The notes: generated by a model not told the origin, from the letters alone. DNA of 64,000 nucleotides from an uncultured Lachnospiraceae bacterium (GCA_900544685.1 UQWA01000004.1:56511-120510); one strand, 5' to 3'; shown: positions 46,443-55,627, numbered from the stretch's first letter. Program-made: numbers and translations.

Positions 46443-47780
46443 TTACTTTTTCTCACTGTTTCTCAACATTTTTCTGCTTACATCCACAAAACAAATAATA
46501 AATGCGATCATCGCCAGAGACCAGGTGATAGGATATACTGCTGCTACCATCCGCAGACTATGGAACTGATCTACAAATAATTTCAAGATTCCAATTCTGC
46601 AAATGCAAAGTGTCACAATTACAATTATCATAGACTGAATTGTTTTTCCCACACCTCTTACCAGTCCACCTGTTACTTCCATAATCGAATAGATGAAATA
46701 AAACGGGAAAGATACACCTATGATCTGCAATCCCAGATGGATTACATTTTCATCCCGACAGAAAATACCCAAAATCGTTCTTCCAAACATCAGAACGACC
46801 GTTGAAAGTATCATTATAACAGACGCAGAAATTATATTACACACAATCGCACTTTTCTTGATTCTCTCATATTTTCTAGCTCCGTAGTTCTGTCCGGCGA
46901 AGGTCACAATACTCTGTCCAAAGGCAACAATTGGAAGATACAATATGGTTTCCACACGGAAGTAGACCGTAAATGCTGCTACTGCGTCCTCTCCAAATCC
47001 ATTGATATAGTACTGCACTACCAGATTGGACAATGTAAGAATCATCGCCTGTATTCCCAGCGGAATTCCGATTTTTATAATCTTTCCGCTCATTTTTCTT
47101 TCTATCTTCCATCTCTGTCTCAGTAAATTTTCTTTTCGGAAAATATATACCATTAAAAATATTGCCGTAAAAGTCTGCGATACGACGGTCGCCAGAGCTG
47201 CACCTGCCACACCCCAGCCAAGCATTGCGATAAAGCACCAGTCCATGCACACATTTAAAAAGCCACCGGCAGCCAATACCAGAAACGGTGTTCTGGAATC
47301 TCCCATGGCCCTTAAAATTCCGGCACACATATTATAAATAATCATAGACATAATTGCCAACAGATAAATCCGAATGTACACCAGCGCCTGCGCCAGTATT
47401 GATGCCGGCGTATTCAAAGCTCGAAGGGCCCAGTCTGCCAGCAGCTGACCTGCTGCCATTAAAAGAATTCCGCCGGCTAATGCAAGAAATAACGCATTTT
47501 CCATGCTTTTTCGCACATTTTCTTCATTCTTTGCGCCCCAATACTGGGCTGTTATTACACCTGCACCGACAGATATACCGGTGAAGAGACCGATCAGGCA
47601 GGTTACAAGAATTCCACTTGCACCCACTGCTGCAGCCTCTGTTTTTCCCATATAATTGCCAACAAAAATTAAGTCAACCGTACCATATAATTGCTGAAAC
47701 AGGCTGCCTAAAAACAGTGGCAATGCGAATAAAATGAATCCTTTTGCAATACTTCCTTCGGATAAATTTGTATTCTTCAT
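46443..47780 (-). CDS. MATE family efflux transporter, operon 2
   Basis: 445 aa, about twelve membrane segments: LSEGSIAKGFILFALPLFLGSLFQQLYGTVDLIFVGNYMG start, ILRAMGDSRTPFLVLAAGGFLNV and AGQNYGARKYERIKKS. Its ATG overlaps the ATPase stop by one base, so it belongs to the cobalamin-controlled operon. MATE genes are not usual partners of nickel/peptide importers; export of a processed ligand or chelator is one reading. Confidence 0.88.
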   Translation of the reverse strand: MKNTNLSEGSIAKGFILFALPLFLGSLFQQLYGTVDLIFVGNYMGKTEAAAVGASGILVTCLIGLFTGISVGAGVITAQYWGAKNEENVRKSMENALFLALAGGILLMAAGQLLADWALRALNTPASILAQALVYIRIYLLAIMSMIIYNMCAGILRAMGDSRTPFLVLAAGGFLNVCMDWCFIAMLGWGVAGAALATVVSQTFTAIFLMVYIFRKENLLRQRWKIERKMSGKIIKIGIPLGIQAMILTLSNLVVQYYINGFGEDAVAAFTVYFRVETILYLPIVAFGQSIVTFAGQNYGARKYERIKKSAIVCNIISASVIMILSTVVLMFGRTILGIFCRDENVIHLGLQIIGVSFPFYFIYSIMEVTGGLVRGVGKTIQSMIIVIVTLCICRIGILKLFVDQFHSLRMVAAVYPITWSLAMIAFIICFVDVSRKMLRNSEKK

Positions 47781-48748
47781 TACTTCTTTCCACCATAGAG
47801 ATGACAGGCTACCTGGTGTCCCGGCTCTACTTCTGTCATCTGAGGTTTTTCCTTTTTACAGATATCCATACATTGTTCACATCTTCCCTGGAATGGACAT
47901 CCTTTCGGCAAATCCAGCGGACTTGGTGCTTCACTTTCGATGCTTTCAATTGGTTTTGAAAAATCCATATGAATATCAAATACCGCTCCCATTAATGCTT
48001 TTGTATAGGGATGCATGGCTTTGGAAGATAATTCTGCACCCGGAAGCGTTTCTACCAGATTTCCTAGATACATGACTGCGATCTGATGTGCAACCTGCTG
48101 AACCAGTGCAATATCATGACAAATAAATCCAAACGTAATATTCTTTTCTCGCTGAAGTTTGGTAATCAGTTCAATGACTGTCTTCTGAACAGATACATCC
48201 AGTGCTGAAGTTGCTTCATCCAATACCACAATTTCAGGTTCCAGAGCCAGCGCTCTTGCAATGGCAACACGCTGTCTTTGTCCGCCACTCATATTATGTG
48301 GATATCGATCTGCAAAATCTCCCGGAAGTTCTACCATTTCCAGAAGCTTTCTGCATACTGCGTCTTTTTCAGATTTTTTGATTTTCTTAAAGTTCATTAA
48401 CGGCTCGCATACAATATCCCTGATGATCATCTTCGGATTAAACGATAAAGCAGGATCCTGAAATACCATCTGTACATTCTGACGGCTCTGACGAAGTTCC
48501 TCTCCATGTAACTTTGTAATATCTGTGCCGCGATAAAGAATTTCTCCTTCCGACGGCTTATCTAAAGAAACCAGGAATCTCATAAAAGTACTTTTTCCAC
48601 ATCCGGATTCTCCCACAAGACCAAGTGTTTCTCCTTTATACATCTTCAGACTGATATCATCATTTGCCAGCAGCGTCCTTCCATGGGAAGCCGGAAATTT
48701 TCTGGTTATATGCTTTGCTTCCAATATTACTTCTCTTTTTTCAGACAT
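47780..48748 (-). CDS. Peptide/nickel-type ABC ATPase (DppF/NikE-like), operon 2
   Basis: 322 aa from the ATG at 48748, which overlaps the upstream stop by eight bases; a longer reading from 48802 is inside the neighbour. Walker A GESGCGKSTFMRF, signature MSGGQRQRVAIARAL, Walker B IVVLDEATSALD, switch GFICHDIA. Four-cysteine C-terminal segment GCPFQGRCEQCMDICKKEK. Counterpart of the ATPase at 40337-41275. Confidence 0.92.
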   Translation of the reverse strand: MSEKREVILEAKHITRKFPASHGRTLLANDDISLKMYKGETLGLVGESGCGKSTFMRFLVSLDKPSEGEILYRGTDITKLHGEELRQSRQNVQMVFQDPALSFNPKMIIRDIVCEPLMNFKKIKKSEKDAVCRKLLEMVELPGDFADRYPHNMSGGQRQRVAIARALALEPEIVVLDEATSALDVSVQKTVIELITKLQREKNITFGFICHDIALVQQVAHQIAVMYLGNLVETLPGAELSSKAMHPYTKALMGAVFDIHMDFSKPIESIESEAPSPLDLPKGCPFQGRCEQCMDICKKEKPQMTEVEPGHQVACHLYGGKK

Positions 48749-49523
48749 AACGTTCACCTCCAAGAGACGGAACAGCATCCAGAAGCTTTCTGGTATATTC
48801 ATTCTTGGATTCTTTCAGAATATACTCTCTTGTTCCCTGATCTTCTATGAATCCCTGTTTCATAACAATAATATAATCTGACATGTATGCAGCCACACCA
48901 AGATTGTGCGTTACTACGATAATACTGGTATGGTAATCATCTCGTAGCTGCATCATCTGACGCACGATCTGAGCCTGCGTTGTCACATCCAGTGCAGAAG
49001 TCGGTTCATCTGCCAGTAACAGTTTTGGCTGATAAGTCATACCCATGGCAATTCCAACACGTTGTCTCATACCACCGGACAGCTGAAACGGATAAGAATT
49101 CATAATATTATCTGCTGCCGGAAGTCTCATACGCTCCAGCATCATAATTCCTTTGTTCCATGCTTCCTTTTTGGAAATCTTTTCGTGTGTCAGAATGTAT
49201 TCTGTAAATACACTTCCAATCTTTTTTGTAGGGTTCATCATGGCCCCACTATCCTGAAAAATCATGGAAATATCTGTACCACGCAGTTTTCTCCATTTTT
49301 CAGAATTGTAAGCAAGAAGATCCTCTCCTTCTAATGTGATCTGTCCTGCTGTTACCTTTCCGCCACCAGGGAGTAATCCCAAAATTGCACGGATCACCGT
49401 AGTTTTTCCACTTCCAGATTCTCCTACCAGCGAAATAATCTGTCCCTGTTTCATACTCATATTAAAATGCTGAACCGTCGGAACGTTTTTATAGGAGATG
49501 GTCACATCTTTTAATTCTAGCAT
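48741..49523 (-). CDS. Peptide/nickel-type ABC ATPase (DppD/NikD-like), operon 2
   Basis: 260 aa. Walker [14 protein letters not shown], signature LSGGMRQRVGIAMGM, Walker B LLLADEPTSALD, switch IVVTHNLG. Short form ending ESKNEYTRKLLDAVPSLGGERYV. AGGAGG precedes the ATG, 11 bases after the permease stop. Confidence 0.92.
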   Translation of the reverse strand: MLELKDVTISYKNVPTVQHFNMSMKQGQIISLVGESGSGKTTVIRAILGLLPGGGKVTAGQITLEGEDLLAYNSEKWRKLRGTDISMIFQDSGAMMNPTKKIGSVFTEYILTHEKISKKEAWNKGIMMLERMRLPAADNIMNSYPFQLSGGMRQRVGIAMGMTYQPKLLLADEPTSALDVTTQAQIVRQMMQLRDDYHTSIIVVTHNLGVAAYMSDYIIVMKQGFIEDQGTREYILKESKNEYTRKLLDAVPSLGGERYV

Positions 49524-49534
49524 CGTTCTACCTC

Positions 49535-50359
49535 CTATTCATTCTTTGGATCCAGGATATCCCTGACGGAATCTCCTAGCATATTGAATACAACAACGAC
49601 GATAAAAATTGCAAGTCCCGGGAAGATCATCAACCATGGTGCAGACTGCATACAAGCTCTTCCTTCATTCAACATATAGCCCCATTCCGGTGCAGGCGGT
49701 TTCGCTCCAAATCCCAGAAAAGACATCGCTGCCAGTTCCAGCATCATGGATCCCACATCTGTTGCTGCTGTAATAATCAAAGTTGGCAATGCATTCGGAA
49801 GCATATAGCGAAGCAACATATACGGAGTCTTCGAACCGGTAACTATCGCTGCAGACACATAATCACGGTCACGAATCTTTAAAACCAGACTTCGTGCCAG
49901 ACGGGCGTATTTGGTCCAGCTCACTACTACAATTGCAATAATCGCATTTTTAATACTGGCCCCCATAATACCGGCAACCGCAAGGGCAAGTACCAGTCCA
50001 GGGAAAGCAAGCATCATGTCTGCAATTCGCATGATCACAGCATCCACGATTCCTCCAAAATAGCCAGAAATAACACCTGTTACTGTTCCAACCAGAAAAA
50101 TTAACGCAACTACACCAAATGTAGCTGTCAGAGATGCACGGGCACCATAAATCACTCTTGTAAAAATGTCGCGCCCCATCTTATCTGTTCCAAAAATGTG
50201 CTCTTTACTCGGCGGAAGCAATGCATCTACCAGAGATCCTTTCAACGGATCCACACCACCTGTTACAACAGGGGCAAATATTGCTGCCAGAATAATAAGC
50301 AGTGCAAGAATAGAAAACACGACAAACGTTTTATTCTGTAAAAATCTGTTTTTCTTCAT
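49535..50359 (-). CDS. Peptide/nickel-type ABC permease (DppC/NikC-like), operon 2
   Basis: 274 aa, six membrane segments. OppC-type motif FGTDKMGRDIFTRVIYGARASL and EAA loop IVTGSKTPYMLLRYMLPNALPTLI. Closely parallels the operon 1 permease at 42057-42920 in layout but differs clearly in sequence. Confidence 0.92.
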   Translation of the reverse strand: MKKNRFLQNKTFVVFSILALLIILAAIFAPVVTGGVDPLKGSLVDALLPPSKEHIFGTDKMGRDIFTRVIYGARASLTATFGVVALIFLVGTVTGVISGYFGGIVDAVIMRIADMMLAFPGLVLALAVAGIMGASIKNAIIAIVVVSWTKYARLARSLVLKIRDRDYVSAAIVTGSKTPYMLLRYMLPNALPTLIITAATDVGSMMLELAAMSFLGFGAKPPAPEWGYMLNEGRACMQSAPWLMIFPGLAIFIVVVVFNMLGDSVRDILDPKNE

Positions 50360-50365
50360 AGTTCT

Positions 50366-51313
50366 CTACTCCTTTAAACGCATACGAGGATCAATGTACA
50401 CATAAGATGCATCTACAATCAGATTAATTACCATGTAGATCAGTGCAAGCCATAATACATATCCCTGAATCAGATTATAATCACTGGATGTGATTGCTGA
50501 AACTGCCAGATTTCCCAGTCCCGGGTAAGAAAAGATGACTTCTACTACACTGGTTCCCCCAAGGAGGGAACCAATGGAAAGACCAAACATGGTAATCAGT
50601 GGAAGTAAGGAGTTCGGAAAAACATTCTGCCAGATAATTTTAGACCTTTTTACACCTCTGGCTTCTGCACCAATGACATAATCCTGGCTTAATTCATCCA
50701 ATACTGCTGTTCGTACCTGTCTGGTATACTTGGATGACATTGCAATCGCCAGTGTCAGCGCAGGAAGGAATAAGCTCTTAAAGTCTCCTGCTGAACTAAT
50801 TACCGGAAATGCATGGATGTATACACAAAATGCCAGCATCAATAATAAGCCTACCCAAAAGTTTGGCATAGCGCACCCCAGAAATGTAATTCCACGGACA
50901 AGATAATCAATCCATTTATCTTTATAGAGTGCAGATAACATTCCAAGTGGCACGGACAGAATCAACATCATGACCATAGACATCAATGTCAGTTTCAGGG
51001 TCGGCCAGAGTCTTTCTGCCAGCAGTTCTGTTACCGGTCTGTTCAGACTGTAGGATTTTCCAAAATCTCCCTTCAGGCAATTTCCAAGCCATCTGGTATA
51101 CTGCTGCAAAAATGGATCATTTAATCCCATTTCCTCTCTTGTCTCCTGAATCATCTCTTCTGATGGCATCACACCGGTTGCCGTATACATGTTACGCACA
51201 GGATCACCCGGTGACATGAACGTCAGCGCAAATGTGATAAAACTGATTCCCAGTAATACAACGACAATCTGCAAAAGACGTTTTACTATTTGTTTTTTGC
51301 TCAAAATGAACAC
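50366..51313 (-). CDS. Peptide/nickel-type ABC permease (DppB/NikB-like), operon 2
   Basis: 315 aa, six membrane segments. GDPVRNMYTATGVMPSEEMIQETREEMGLNDPFLQQYTRWLGNCLKGD before TM2 and the EAA loop IGAEARGVKRSKIIWQNVFPNSLLPLI. 17 bases downstream of the binding-protein gene. Confidence 0.92.
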   Translation of the reverse strand: MFILSKKQIVKRLLQIVVVLLGISFITFALTFMSPGDPVRNMYTATGVMPSEEMIQETREEMGLNDPFLQQYTRWLGNCLKGDFGKSYSLNRPVTELLAERLWPTLKLTLMSMVMMLILSVPLGMLSALYKDKWIDYLVRGITFLGCAMPNFWVGLLLMLAFCVYIHAFPVISSAGDFKSLFLPALTLAIAMSSKYTRQVRTAVLDELSQDYVIGAEARGVKRSKIIWQNVFPNSLLPLITMFGLSIGSLLGGTSVVEVIFSYPGLGNLAVSAITSSDYNLIQGYVLWLALIYMVINLIVDASYVYIDPRMRLKE

Positions 51314-51330
51314 TCCCTTTTGCTTTACTG

Positions 51331-52890
51331 TTATTCAGCCGGTACAATTTCAGTAGACAGCCAGTAGTAATCTGCTGTGTGGATATGTGCAGATCCGACT
51401 TTTGCATTATTGTAAATCATAGATGAGTTATAGTATCCGTCAATCAAAACAGCTGCATCATCAATCAGAATCTGCTGCATCTGGAAGATGATATCTTTTC
51501 TCTTTTCCGGATCCATTTCGCTTTGTAATTCCTTATATAATTCATCATATTCCGGATTTGAATATGCGCAGTAAGAGGTATCCGTCGCCCAGTTTGCCAT
51601 AAAGGCCAGAGGATCTCCGGTACCAACTGTAATCCAGTTGTTATTATTAAAGTCATAATCCAGAGCTGCCAGTTTGCTCCACTGATCATCAGAGCTGCCG
51701 TATTCCGGAACCACACCGATACCAATTTCTGCCAGATACTGTGCATGAGCATCTGAGAAATCATTCAGCAGACGGTTTTCGTAAGAAATATATCTCAGAT
51801 TGATGTTCTGACCATCCAGTTCACGAATTCCATCTCCGTCTGTATCCACGATTCCTGCTTCATCCAGGATCTGTTTTGCCTTTTCCGGATCATAGGTATA
51901 TGGATTTTCCAGTTCATCATAACCATAGTTCAGTGTAGATGGCAGAACTGAGAAACCTGGAGTATAAAGTCCGCCAATTGTCTTTGAGTTACAAATTGTG
52001 TCATTGTCAATTGCCATCAGTATCGCCTGACGCAGTGTTTTGTTGCCCAGCACTCCGTTAAAGTTCATCCATGAAAATCCGCAGCGCACACCAGATGCAA
52101 TATCTACTGTATACGCATCGCTTTCCTGAAAGCTCTGAATATCTGCTACGTTCGTAATATTTTCTACCAGGTCTACCTGTCCACTCTGAAGTGCCATTGC
52201 CTTTGCAGAATTGTCTCCCATAAACATCAGATTTACTTTGTCATAAGGTACATCTTCACGATAATATTCATTGGCAGTCAGTTCATATCCAACACCGACT
52301 CCATTAAACTTTTCGATTTTGTAAGGACCGGTACCGATAATTCCATTATCGAAGTTCTCGATATGCTCTACATCTGTGATACCCATCGTCGGATGACAAA
52401 GCTGCCCCATCAGGTTCGCATATGGTTTACTTGTTTTAATGAAAATGGTATTTGCTTCATCATCAGCAGTTACTTCTGCTTCAAATTCCAGATATTTTTC
52501 TGGTTTTGCGGATCCGGAAGGTCCGACTTCTTTCATATGATCAAAGTATGCTTTTACTTTGGATGGAGTCAGATCACAGCCATCAGAAAACTTGATACCA
52601 TCTTTCAGCTTAATCGTCCACTCTGTATGTTCATCATTTACTTCGTAACTTTCAGCCAGCCATGGTGTTACTTCCATGTTGTCATCAAATTTAAACAGTG
52701 CTTCCGCAACTCCGTATCTCATGGCATTCCATCCAGCATTTTCATCCATGGCACTGTTTACTGCACCATCTGTATACATGGCACATCCAAAGTTCAATAC
52801 CTTATCTTCTGCATTTGCGGTAATTCCCATAGCCAGCAGTGCTGCTGTTGCAGCTGCAATCATCATAGCTTCTCTCTTTTTGTTTTTCAT
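51331..52890 (-). CDS. NikA/DppA-type ABC substrate-binding protein, operon 2
   Basis: 519 aa. Signal peptide MKNKKREAMMIAAATAALLAMGITANA with cleavage after ANA; again no lipobox cysteine. Mature SBP family 5: LAESYEVNDEHTEWTIKLKDGIKFSDG, MALQSGQVDLVENI and RQAILMAIDNDTIC. It shares the family with the operon 1 protein but the ligand cleft differs. The cobalamin riboswitch upstream favours cobalt, a chelate or a corrinoid-related ligand; peptides cannot be excluded. Confidence 0.88.
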   Translation of the reverse strand: MKNKKREAMMIAAATAALLAMGITANAEDKVLNFGCAMYTDGAVNSAMDENAGWNAMRYGVAEALFKFDDNMEVTPWLAESYEVNDEHTEWTIKLKDGIKFSDGCDLTPSKVKAYFDHMKEVGPSGSAKPEKYLEFEAEVTADDEANTIFIKTSKPYANLMGQLCHPTMGITDVEHIENFDNGIIGTGPYKIEKFNGVGVGYELTANEYYREDVPYDKVNLMFMGDNSAKAMALQSGQVDLVENITNVADIQSFQESDAYTVDIASGVRCGFSWMNFNGVLGNKTLRQAILMAIDNDTICNSKTIGGLYTPGFSVLPSTLNYGYDELENPYTYDPEKAKQILDEAGIVDTDGDGIRELDGQNINLRYISYENRLLNDFSDAHAQYLAEIGIGVVPEYGSSDDQWSKLAALDYDFNNNNWITVGTGDPLAFMANWATDTSYCAYSNPEYDELYKELQSEMDPEKRKDIIFQMQQILIDDAAVLIDGYYNSSMIYNNAKVGSAHIHTADYYWLSTEIVPAE

Positions 52891-53003
52891 TTTCTTTCTC
52901 CTTCTCCTTATCTTTTTGTTGCATTATTATGATGATATCGGTGTTTTCACATCTCTATCTTTTCATACTAATTCTAATTCATATGGAACTGCATTTATCT
53001 ATT

Positions 53004-53240
53004 TCATAATTTTTCTGTAAACGCTTTAAATGAGTCAAAGTCTGCTGATGGTTCCTGAACCCCGGACATAGTACGTCCCATATTCCCTTTCACTCCCTTT
53101 TCATGCAATTCTTCTATAAATGTAATTTCATCTTCTACCCTGAGGATTCCTGTTGAATAGATAAAATCTACAAGAAACGTGATATCAATATAGTTTTCCA
53201 GATAATTTTGAAATGCTCTTACTTCTGCTTCGTTAACCAT
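53004..53240 (-). CDS. Unknown 78-aa protein, first gene of operon 2
   Basis: 78 aa, acidic, soluble: AFQNYLENYIDITFLVDFIYSTGIL and a helical VEDEITFIEELHEKGVKGN. I recognise no family. It is the first reading frame after cobalamin riboswitch 2 and its terminator, and 113 bases before the binding-protein gene. A GAGGG lies 17 bases upstream of the ATG, further than ideal; a two-codon ORF (ATG ATA TGA) lies between. It could be a small co-regulated partner or regulator. Confidence 0.6.
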   Translation of the reverse strand: MVNEAEVRAFQNYLENYIDITFLVDFIYSTGILRVEDEITFIEELHEKGVKGNMGRTMSGVQEPSADFDSFKAFTEKL

Positions 53241-53333
53241 TTTTTCATATCATACTGCCCTCATATTACAAAATAGTTCTACTTTTTCTTCCCGACGCGT
53301 AATAAAAATGCAATATCATATGAATTGAATGAA

Positions 53334-53366
53334 ATAAAAAACACCCTTTTATTGCTCTTAGGGTGC
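53334..53366 (-). terminator. Terminator of cobalamin riboswitch 2
   Basis: On the minus strand CACCCT pairs with AGGGTG around a 12-base loop, followed by TTTTTTATTTC. It sits about 60 bases after the aptamer and 94 bases before the 78-aa gene. Confidence 0.88.
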
Positions 53367-53424
53367 GCTGTAAAACATACTATATCGTTCTCTTATACAC
53401 CGTAAGAAGTAACCAATACCCTAA

Positions 53425-53562
53425 TGTATGCAGGTCTCCTGACTTGAGTTCTGCATCTGTTATCGTCTTCCCACAATTTCTGCAGTGACATTATGATAAC
53501 CGACTCCCTCTTACAGTGGCGGGACCGTACCGGACTTACACCGGTTTCCCTTTTCATCTTGC
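53425..53562 (-). promoter_or_regulatory. Cobalamin riboswitch 2
   Basis: Minus strand, near-textbook: GGGAAACCGGTGTAAGTCCGG, then GGTCCCGCCACTGTAA, and the B12 box AAGTCAGGAGACCTGC (53430-53445). A promoter lies directly upstream and a terminator downstream. It should switch off operon 2 when adenosylcobalamin is plentiful. Confidence 0.96.
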
Positions 53563-53600
53563 TTTCGGTAAGAACATACATCAAATATCTAATTATTTTT

Positions 53601-53629
53601 AATATAATGGTTCATGAAACAACTGTCAA
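53601..53629 (-). promoter_or_regulatory. Promoter of operon 2 riboswitch transcript
   Basis: Minus strand: TTGACA (53624-53629), 17-base spacer, TATATT (53601-53606). Transcription would start about 30 bases ahead of the aptamer. Confidence 0.85.
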
Positions 53630-53665
53630 TAGTATTTATAAAAAATGTCTTCTCTTTATAACAGT

Positions 53666-53734
53666 TCAGCCTTCTGACTGAATCATCACTTCCATCAGTT
53701 CGTTATAAAGGCCCTTGCCATAATTTCCGCCCAT
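53666..53734 (-). CDS. Candidate 22-aa ORF with a strong ribosome site
   Basis: GGAGGAGG lies seven bases before an ATG that opens MGGNYGKGLYNELMEVMIQSEG and a stop. It sits in the 256-base gap between the secreted GDPD and the operon 2 promoter, on the minus strand. It may be a real small protein, a leader peptide, or the tail of a decayed gene (the same frame continues upstream as FSANYGGGTR). No family recognised. Confidence 0.3.
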   Translation of the reverse strand: MGGNYGKGLYNELMEVMIQSEG

Positions 53735-53840
53735 TCTGGTTCCTCCTCCGTAGTTTGCTGAAAAAAACATACTACAGAACCGTATTTTTTGCGAATAGCG
53801 CGAAAAAAGGCTTCGTCAAAATGATGGTGGGAATCCTTTT

Positions 53841-54866
53841 TTAAAAACCGTTTCCAATTGCTGACATACAATATGCATCCAGCCCTTTCCAGGTTTTCTC
53901 ACTGTTGATACCTCTGACTGATACTCCTATTCCTTTTTGTTTGCATAATTCCAATATTTTGGCACTCACTTTTGCCCTTTTTATGCACAAAAATACCCGG
54001 TTTTTTCCACTTTTCAGTTTCTCTGCCTTTTGAATCATGGCTTCCACTGACTCTGATTTAGGAATATAGCTGATTTCTGCGACTGGATCCATTTCTTTCA
54101 CCCATTTCAGATATTGAAAGTTAAAAGAGATCCACACTACACGATTCTGCAATCCTGATTCCTGCACCATTTTATAAACCTTGCGAAACTTTGCTTTTGT
54201 CAACCCGCTTCCATTCTTCAGTTCCAAATACGGTATCACATCCTTCTGTACACAATATCTCAACACTTCTTGTAAGCTTGGTATCTTTTCCCCTGCATAC
54301 TTTGATGACTTCCATGATCCGGCATCCAGTTTCCGAAGCTGTGCATAGGTATATTTATCCGCTCTTCCATGCCCATTTGAAGTACGATCTACCTGCGCAT
54401 CATGCAAAATCACCGGTACATTATCTTTCGTAAATTGAATATCACATTCAATATACTGATATCCTTTATCTGCTGCCAGTAAAAATGATGCCATAGTATT
54501 TTCTGGTGCCCTGGAACTGTATCCCCTGTGTGCTACCCGGTATGTCTGTTTCTCTTCCGTTTTCTTTTGTCCGACTACACGTATCAGACAGCTATATGTT
54601 TTTTTCTTCTTGCCCGTGCAGGTAATCCATGCTGTTCCACAACTGTTTGTATTTATTTTTCCATTCTGCACCGTTGCAACCGCCGGGTTTGATGTTTTCC
54701 ACTGTATGGCTCTGTCCCCCTTTAATCTCAATCTGACAGACTTCCCCATCTGCAGCAGATACTGTCTGGATGACAACTCTGGCTTCTTTGCTGCCATACA
54801 GTCCTTCGATCCGGCACACAGCAACATCAACAGCAATAACAATAGCATTCTTCTTCCCTGTTTCAT
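53841..54866 (-). CDS. Secreted glycerophosphodiester phosphodiesterase with Big-like domain
   Basis: 341 aa. Signal peptide with a leucine run (MLLLLLLMLLCAGS) and a cysteine that could serve as a lipobox; an N-terminal Ig-like/Big_2 stretch (about 30-100: QMGKSVRLRLKGDRAIQWKTSNPAVATVQNGKI); then GDPD: YRVAHRGYSSRAPENTMASF, IECDIQFTKDNVPVILHD, YLELKNGSG. The catalytic His and metal-binding Glu, Asp and His are present. Probably hydrolyses glycerophosphodiesters at the cell surface, e.g. from phospholipids or teichoic acid. Confidence 0.85.
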   Translation of the reverse strand: MKQGRRMLLLLLLMLLCAGSKDCMAAKKPELSSRQYLLQMGKSVRLRLKGDRAIQWKTSNPAVATVQNGKINTNSCGTAWITCTGKKKKTYSCLIRVVGQKKTEEKQTYRVAHRGYSSRAPENTMASFLLAADKGYQYIECDIQFTKDNVPVILHDAQVDRTSNGHGRADKYTYAQLRKLDAGSWKSSKYAGEKIPSLQEVLRYCVQKDVIPYLELKNGSGLTKAKFRKVYKMVQESGLQNRVVWISFNFQYLKWVKEMDPVAEISYIPKSESVEAMIQKAEKLKSGKNRVFLCIKRAKVSAKILELCKQKGIGVSVRGINSEKTWKGLDAYCMSAIGNGF

Positions 54867-55026
54867 TTTTCCCCCTTATCTGGCAGCTTCCTGCCTGCTG
54901 TATTATCAGCTGCTTTCTCCCTTTCCACAGCATACTTTTTTAATCATAACATAAAAACAGAGCAGTGCAAGTATAAATCTATACTTTTTACTGCTCTGTA
55001 TTATCATTCTATATCATTTCAACCAC

Positions 55027-55578
55027 TCAGGCCATCTGTGCGCCTGCACTGGTCAGTGCCTTGCGTACTGCTTTTGCTACTGCATAAGCTGCTGCCAGAG
55101 ATACCAGATCCTTTACCAGATATGGTGCGGAGCCTGCCAGGAATGCTGCCCATGCGCCAAGTCCTGTTACGATACTCAGCTGAATTACTCCAAGGATATG
55201 ACAGCAGGCAAGTCCTGCCACGGATAATCCGATGAGTGCCGGCATGTTTCTCTTTTCATAACCCAGTCCGCAAAGCGCAACCATTGGAAGGAAGCCCCAG
55301 ATATAACCACCTGCCGGACTTACTGTAAATCCAAGTCCGCCGGAGAATCCTGCAAATACTGGAACGCCTACTGCTCCAAGTAAAATATAAACCGCTGTAG
55401 AAGCCAGTCCGTATTTCCATCCTAAAATATAGCCAGCCAATGCCATAGCAAATGTCTGCATTGTTACCGGTACTCCTGACGGCAATGGGAACTGGATCTG
55501 AGACATCACTGCCATCACTGCAGCCAGCATACCTGTCATTACGACTTTTTGAATTGAACTCTGTGTTTTCATTTTCAC
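55027..55578 (-). CDS. bioY: Biotin transporter substrate-binding subunit BioY
   Basis: 183 aa, six membrane segments. S-component of the ECF biotin transporter: GVPVTMQTFAMALAGYILGWKYG, LGAVGVPVFAGFSGGLGFTVSPAGGYIWGF and LAGSAPYLVKDLVSLAAAYAVA are diagnostic. It uses shared ECF ATPases and EcfT encoded elsewhere, or works alone. Two BirA operators flank its promoter. No biotin synthesis genes are nearby, so this organism may rely on uptake. Confidence 0.95.
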   Translation of the reverse strand: MKMKTQSSIQKVVMTGMLAAVMAVMSQIQFPLPSGVPVTMQTFAMALAGYILGWKYGLASTAVYILLGAVGVPVFAGFSGGLGFTVSPAGGYIWGFLPMVALCGLGYEKRNMPALIGLSVAGLACCHILGVIQLSIVTGLGAWAAFLAGSAPYLVKDLVSLAAAYAVAKAVRKALTSAGAQMA

Positions 55579-55595
55579 TTACTCCTCGTCTTCTG

Positions 55596-55626
55596 TTGTT
55601 AACTCTTTTTTTGCTCAAGTTGACAA
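55596..55626. promoter_or_regulatory. BirA operator, proximal
   Basis: On the minus strand TTGTCAAC, 15 bases, GTTAACAA: the standard BirA inverted repeat. It lies immediately downstream of the bioY -10 box and covers the transcription start. Confidence 0.88.
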
Positions 55627-55627
55627 T

